DNA from: CAVSWT01 sp963782985
GTDB lineage: Bacteria; Bacteroidota; Ignavibacteria; Ignavibacteriales; Ignavibacteriaceae
Assembly (NCBI GenBank): GCA_963782985.1
Contig: CAWALU010000006.1
Location: 124,001-188,000 of the forward strand
Direction of reading: 5' to 3'
Length of the DNA: 64,000 bases
Positions 60,243 through 64,000 of this stretch are shown piece by piece. A program made the translations under genes and the position numbers. The notes under the pieces were generated by a model. That model saw only the letters and a program-made list of their open reading frames with translations, did not search any database and had not been told where the DNA came from. How positions within the stretch are numbered: the stretch's first letter is position 1; every line of letters begins with the position of its first letter.

Positions 60243-61642
60243 ACAAATCCACCGAAAAAATATTAATACTTACCACTGATTTTATTACTATCAATCTTGC
60301 GTGGATTGTTTTTTATTTGTTAAGAATTCAAACCGGGTGGTTTCAGCTTTTGGCTATGCCCGAGTTTTACAGTCCGTTGCTTGTAATTTATTTTTATTGG
60401 CTTATCATTTTTACTTTTGTGGGAATGTACCGCACTTGGTTTGCTTCTTCCCGCTTTGACGAAATCTCCACTTTGTTCAAAGCTACTTTTGTGGGAATTT
60501 TTATTTTGTTTTTTTTCATTTTTGTTAGCGATTATATTGAAGGCGTCGCTTCTTCCACTCGAATATTAATTTTTCTTTATTGGGCTTTGCTTCTTTTGTT
60601 TGTCGGTATCGGCAGACTTTTTATCAGAAGCGTGCAGCGCAGCTTGCTTATTAAAGGCATCGGCAGAAAGAACGCTTTAATTGTCGGTTTTAATTCCAAG
60701 GCGTTTGATGTTTTCAATCAAATAAAAAAATATAAAGCCCTTGGCTTGGATGTTAAAGGTTTTGTTGCTGTGAATGATGAAAATATGGATAAAAATTATG
60801 AGGGAATTCCAGTTATCGGCACAATTCATCAAATAACAAAACTGCAAAATGAATTTGATCCGAAGGAAATTATTATTGCGTTGGAAAAAGGAAATGAAGA
60901 TGCGGTTATGGAATTAATAGGAAGGTGCGATACAAAAAAAGCGGGATTAAAAATTGTCCCCGATCTTTATGAAATTTTAAGCGGACAAGCACGAACCTCT
61001 CAATTGTATGGCTTCCCTTTAATAGATATTGTTCCGGAGCTAATGCCGGAATGGGAAAAAAAATTAAAACGTCTTTTAGATTTTATTGTTTCAATTGCAA
61101 TATTAATCGTTTCGTTTCCAGTATGTCTCGTTGCTGCAATTGCAATTAAATTAGAAGACAAAGGACCGGTTTTTTTTTCGCAGGAACGCTGCGGAATGAA
61201 CGGGGAATTGTTTAAGATTGTTAAATTCCGTTCGATGAGAACTGACGCGGAAAAATTAACTGGACCGGTTTGGTCGCAAAAAAATGATCCGCGCATAACT
61301 AAAGTTGGAGCATTCATTCGCAAAGTCCGCATTGATGAAATTCCACAAATGTATAATGTGTTAAAGGGCGAAATGAGCATTGTAGGACCGAGACCTGAAA
61401 GACCTTTTTTTGTGGAAAAACTTTCTGAAGAAATTCCTTATTATAAGAGAAGATTAAAAGTTCGTCCCGGCATTACAGGCTGGGCGCAGGTAAAGCACAA
61501 GTACGATGAAACGATTGACGACGTTAAAATTAAACTTCGCTATGATTTATTTTATATTGAAAATATGTCAATAAGAATGGATTTTAAAATAATTTTTAGA
61601 ACTGTTTTTGTGGTGTTGTTTGGGCAGGGACATTACGAATAA
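60239..61642 (+). CDS. Polyprenyl-phosphate sugar-1-phosphate transferase (WbaP/WcaJ type)
   Basis: This enzyme starts repeat-unit assembly by moving sugar-1-phosphate from an NDP-sugar to undecaprenyl phosphate. The 467-residue protein has four N-terminal membrane helices (residues 8-115), a Rossmann-like domain (about 135-245, NALIVGFNSKAFDVFNQIKKYKALG), and the Bac_transf catalytic domain from KRLLDFIVSIAILIVSFPV, with ERCGMNGELFKIVKFRSM, DPRITKVGAFIRKVRIDEIPQMYNVLKGEMSIVGPRPER (positions within 355-395) and RPGITGWAQV. All signatures are intact. It is coupled to the preceding GT2. Confidence 0.92.
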   Translation: MNKSTEKILILTTDFITINLAWIVFYLLRIQTGWFQLLAMPEFYSPLLVIYFYWLIIFTFVGMYRTWFASSRFDEISTLFKATFVGIFILFFFIFVSDYIEGVASSTRILIFLYWALLLLFVGIGRLFIRSVQRSLLIKGIGRKNALIVGFNSKAFDVFNQIKKYKALGLDVKGFVAVNDENMDKNYEGIPVIGTIHQITKLQNEFDPKEIIIALEKGNEDAVMELIGRCDTKKAGLKIVPDLYEILSGQARTSQLYGFPLIDIVPELMPEWEKKLKRLLDFIVSIAILIVSFPVCLVAAIAIKLEDKGPVFFSQERCGMNGELFKIVKFRSMRTDAEKLTGPVWSQKNDPRITKVGAFIRKVRIDEIPQMYNVLKGEMSIVGPRPERPFFVEKLSEEIPYYKRRLKVRPGITGWAQVKHKYDETIDDVKIKLRYDLFYIENMSIRMDFKIIFRTVFVVLFGQGHYE

Positions 61643-61716
61643 ATAAGTTGATTTCTCAATTATTAATTCTATTTTAATTTTTCAAATTCTTAAAAATATC
61701 TTCGTTTTAAATTCTA

Positions 61717-62436
61717 ATGGATAAAAAATCATTAATAATAATTCCCACTTTTAATGAACTGGAAAATGTTAAAAAATTAATTCCGGATATTCTTAGCCGC
61801 TTTGAAAATGTTGATATATTAATTGTCGATGACAACTCGCCTGACGGCACCGCTGATTTTGTTAAAGAATTTAGCGTTACAAATAATAGCGTAAATGTTT
61901 TAAAGCGCGAAAAAAAAATGGGCTTGGGAACTGCTTATGTTGCCGGCTTTAAATACGCGCTTCAAAAGAAATATGATTTTATTTTTCAGATGGATGCCGA
62001 TTATTCTCACGATCCAAAAGAAATTAAAAATTTTTTAACCCAGATCGAATTGAACGACCTTGTGTTGGGCAGCAGATATTTAACAGGCGTTAACGTGGTT
62101 AATTGGCCCATGCGAAGACTGCTGCTAAGTTACTTTGCAAATTACTATACAAGAATAATAACCGGACTTCCTGTAAAAGATACTACCGGCGGCTTCAAAT
62201 GTTTTCGGCGAAAAGTTCTTGAGGAAATTAATTTAGATAAGATTAAATCCAACGGCTATGCGTTCCAGATTGAAATGACTTTTAAAGCCTGGAAAAAAGG
62301 TTTTAAAATTGGAGAGATTCCAATAATTTTTATTGATAGAACTTCCGGCACTTCAAAAATGTCTAAGAAAATTGTTCGCGAAGCAATTACAATGGTTTGG
62401 AAATTAAGGGTGCGCAGTATGCTGGGACTTTTGTAA
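61717..62436 (+). CDS. Polyprenol-phosphate mannose synthase-like GT2
   Basis: A 239-residue GT2 of the Dpm1 type, which loads mannose (or glucose) onto polyprenyl phosphate. Signatures: LIIIPTFNELENVKKLIPDIL, ILIVDDNSPDGTADFVKEF, FIFQMDADYSHDPKEIKNFL (DADYSH), LVLGSRYL, KDTTGGFKCFRRKVLEEI and EIPIIFIDRTSGTSKMSKKIV. No C-terminal membrane domain, as in bacterial single-domain forms. The product could serve protein or polysaccharide mannosylation outside the membrane; acceptor enzyme not in the window. Confidence 0.9.
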   Translation: MDKKSLIIIPTFNELENVKKLIPDILSRFENVDILIVDDNSPDGTADFVKEFSVTNNSVNVLKREKKMGLGTAYVAGFKYALQKKYDFIFQMDADYSHDPKEIKNFLTQIELNDLVLGSRYLTGVNVVNWPMRRLLLSYFANYYTRIITGLPVKDTTGGFKCFRRKVLEEINLDKIKSNGYAFQIEMTFKAWKKGFKIGEIPIIFIDRTSGTSKMSKKIVREAITMVWKLRVRSMLGLL

Positions 62437-62546
62437 CCAGTACAATGGCACGCGGAGGGCTTAATTAAACTGATTTAACGCTGATTAATAAAATAATTTT
62501 TCAAAATGGACATTTGAGTTTTCAAAAACGAATTATATAAATCAAA

Positions 62547-64000
62547 TTGAACCTTTCCATAATCATAGTTAATTACAACGTAAAAGAATTTTTACAAAAT
62601 TTAATCCATTCAATTTACAAAGCAGCTCAAAATATTTCCTACGAAATTATAATTGTCGATAATGCATCTGACGACGGCAGTGTTGAATTCATCAAAGAAA
62701 AATTTCCCGGCATAAAATTAATCGCAAACAGCAAAAACTTAGGCTTCAGCAAAGCAAATAATATCGGATTAATGGAAGCATGTGGGGAATATATTCTTCT
62801 TTTAAATCCTGATACAATTGTTCGTGAAGATACTTTTGAAAAGATGATTTCTTTTTTTAAAGAAAATCCTGATGCCGGCTTAGCGGGATGTAAAATTTTA
62901 AATCCGGATGGTACTTTGCAGTTAGCCTGCCGCAGAAGTTTTCCAGGCCCCTGGACTTCATTTTGCAAAGTTTCCGGCTTAGGAAATCTTTTTCCTAACA
63001 CTAAGTTATTTGCCCGTTACAATCTCACTTATCTCGATGAAAATAATACTTACGAGGTTGATGCAATCTCCGGTTCATTTATGATGTTCCCTAAAAAAAT
63101 TTATGATGAAATAGGCGGTCTTGATGAACAGTTTTTTATGTACGGCGAAGATTTAGATTTTTGTTACCGAATTCAAAGCATGGGCAAAAAAGTTTATTAC
63201 TTTCACGATACGCAAATAATCCACTATAAAGGTGAAAGCACTAAAAGAAGCAGTCTGGATGAAACAAAAATTTTTTATAGCGCCATGCATCTTTTTGTTA
63301 AGAAGCATCTGTCAAGTTCTTTTTTAGTTGAAATTATTTTACGTTTTGCAATTGGACTGAGAGAGCTGCTGGCGTTTCTCGGCAAGAGAAAATTAATTTT
63401 AATTTCGGCGCTCGCTGATTTTTTTATTTTCGATTTATGTATTTATCTCGCGGAAAATTTTTACAAACACAACACAACGTGGACTGGATTTAACGCCAAT
63501 CATTATTTCTTCATTTACACCTTCCCAGCTTTACTACATATTATTATTGCAAGCTTCATGCGCGTTTATAAACGAGATTCATTTTCGGTGCTTAGAAATT
63601 TTGGCGCTTTAATAATTAGTTTCTTTTTAATTTCATCTGCAACTTTTTTCTTTAAGCAATTTGCATACAGCCGCGCTGTTGTGCTTATAACTTTTGTTTT
63701 AGCTTTTGTAGCTCTTGCTTTATGGAGAATAATTTTAAAATTATTTTTTAAAGTTGGAGTGGATGAATATTCAACTTTAAATAAGCGCGCTTTAATTGTC
63801 GGCGTAAATACTCCCGCAATTAAAATTGCAGCAAAACTAAAATCGAGATCGAATGATTTTCATAATATTGTGGGGCTTATCGGATTTTCTCACAAAGAAG
63901 TCGGGCAAAAAATTGAAGGCATCGAAATCATCGGCAGCATTGAAAGCATAAAAAAAATTATATCAGAAAAAAAAATAAATGAAGTTATTTTCTCTTCGGA
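62547..64000 (+). CDS. GT2 fused to a polyprenyl sugar-transferase N-terminal region (partial, runs off the end)
   Basis: An open frame from TTG 62547 to the window end (484 codons). It begins NLSIIIVNYNVKEFL, preceded by an in-frame TAA at 62538. Residues 1-245 form a complete GT2 (IIVDNASDDGSVEF, NSKNLGFSKANNIGL, LLNPDTIV, FMYGEDLDFCYRI, IIHYKGEST). From about 275 there are four membrane helices (LILISALADFFIFDLCIYL, and so on), then from about 410 a Rossmann-like domain (RALIVGVNTPAIKIAAKL) as in WbaP-type proteins. The catalytic Bac_transf domain would follow beyond 64000, if present. The GT2-sugar-transferase fusion is unusual; the boundary is inferred. Confidence 0.8.
   Translation, partial: MNLSIIIVNYNVKEFLQNLIHSIYKAAQNISYEIIIVDNASDDGSVEFIKEKFPGIKLIANSKNLGFSKANNIGLMEACGEYILLLNPDTIVREDTFEKMISFFKENPDAGLAGCKILNPDGTLQLACRRSFPGPWTSFCKVSGLGNLFPNTKLFARYNLTYLDENNTYEVDAISGSFMMFPKKIYDEIGGLDEQFFMYGEDLDFCYRIQSMGKKVYYFHDTQIIHYKGESTKRSSLDETKIFYSAMHLFVKKHLSSSFLVEIILRFAIGLRELLAFLGKRKLILISALADFFIFDLCIYLAENFYKHNTTWTGFNANHYFFIYTFPALLHIIIASFMRVYKRDSFSVLRNFGALIISFFLISSATFFFKQFAYSRAVVLITFVLAFVALALWRIILKLFFKVGVDEYSTLNKRALIVGVNTPAIKIAAKLKSRSNDFHNIVGLIGFSHKEVGQKIEGIEIIGSIESIKKIISEKKINEVIFSS

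Noticed and set aside
62639..63001. Open reading frame of 120 codons on the minus strand
   Set aside because: It lies fully opposite the GT2 domain of the partial gene starting at 62547, whose motifs are unmistakable; the minus-strand frame is a shadow.

Overview
The window looks like a chromosomal segment of an AT-rich Gram-negative bacterium of the Bacteroidota/Chlorobi/Ignavibacteriota group, most likely an Ignavibacteria-type organism. The evidence is a Raetz-type lipid A cluster with a fused LpxC-FabZ, two secreted proteins ending in the NYPNPFNP-type C-terminal sorting domain of the type IX secretion system, DUF2911 and DUF3098 proteins, separate RfaE1 and RfaE2 heptose enzymes, and frequent TTG or GTG starts. 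No rRNA, tRNA, CRISPR array, phage or insertion sequence was recognised.

Layout: (1) 1-4.0 kb, lipid A and cofactor operon: lpxD tail, lpxC-fabZ (frameshifted), lpxA, a LipM/LplA-like lipoate enzyme, panB, then an intrinsic terminator. (2) 4.0-8.3 kb: a secreted beta-propeller protein, a PflX-like radical SAM enzyme, a small outer-membrane barrel, and rfaE1-rfaE2 for ADP-heptose. (3) 8.6-18.6 kb, envelope assembly: a 1537-residue TamB-like protein, RNase R, and a 1060-residue protein joining a metallopeptidase, a TolB-like propeller and an Omp85-like barrel. (4) 18.6-28.0 kb, housekeeping: FmdB-type zinc ribbon, lipoprotein, prs, rplY, pth, K+-type membrane pyrophosphatase, rpsF-ssb-rpsR-rplI, rpmB, a Sua5/YciO protein and an SDR. 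(5) 28-31.6 kb: a GH20 hexosaminidase and an AmrS-type radical SAM enzyme. (6) 31.6-34.5 kb, a small accessory patch with palindromic repeats on both sides: a HEPN/MNT pair followed by a GIY-YIG-like protein, then a creatininase-family enzyme. (7) 34.5-45.2 kb: pyruvate kinase (frameshifted), a LonB-like protease, a class V aminotransferase, DUF2911, ddl, an FtsB-like protein, rarA, dprA, an orphan EutN/CcmL vertex protein with DUF3098, and two candidate structured RNAs on the minus strand. (8) 45.6-49.5 kb: three secreted proteins. (9) 49.5-64 kb, a surface polysaccharide locus: Wzz, Wzy, Wzx, five glycosyltransferase proteins, three methyltransferases and two polyprenyl-phosphate sugar-transferase-type proteins, the last running off the window.

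Most genes serve the cell envelope: lipid A, heptose core, outer-membrane assembly and an O-antigen or exopolysaccharide. The most notable observations are single-base frameshifts in two normally essential genes (fabZ near 1339, pyk near 35432), the HEPN-MNT-GIY-YIG cassette, an orphan microcompartment vertex protein behind a strong promoter and a structured leader, a second interlocked RNA-like structure, and several unusual fusions. Family assignments were made by eye from conserved motifs, with no database search.
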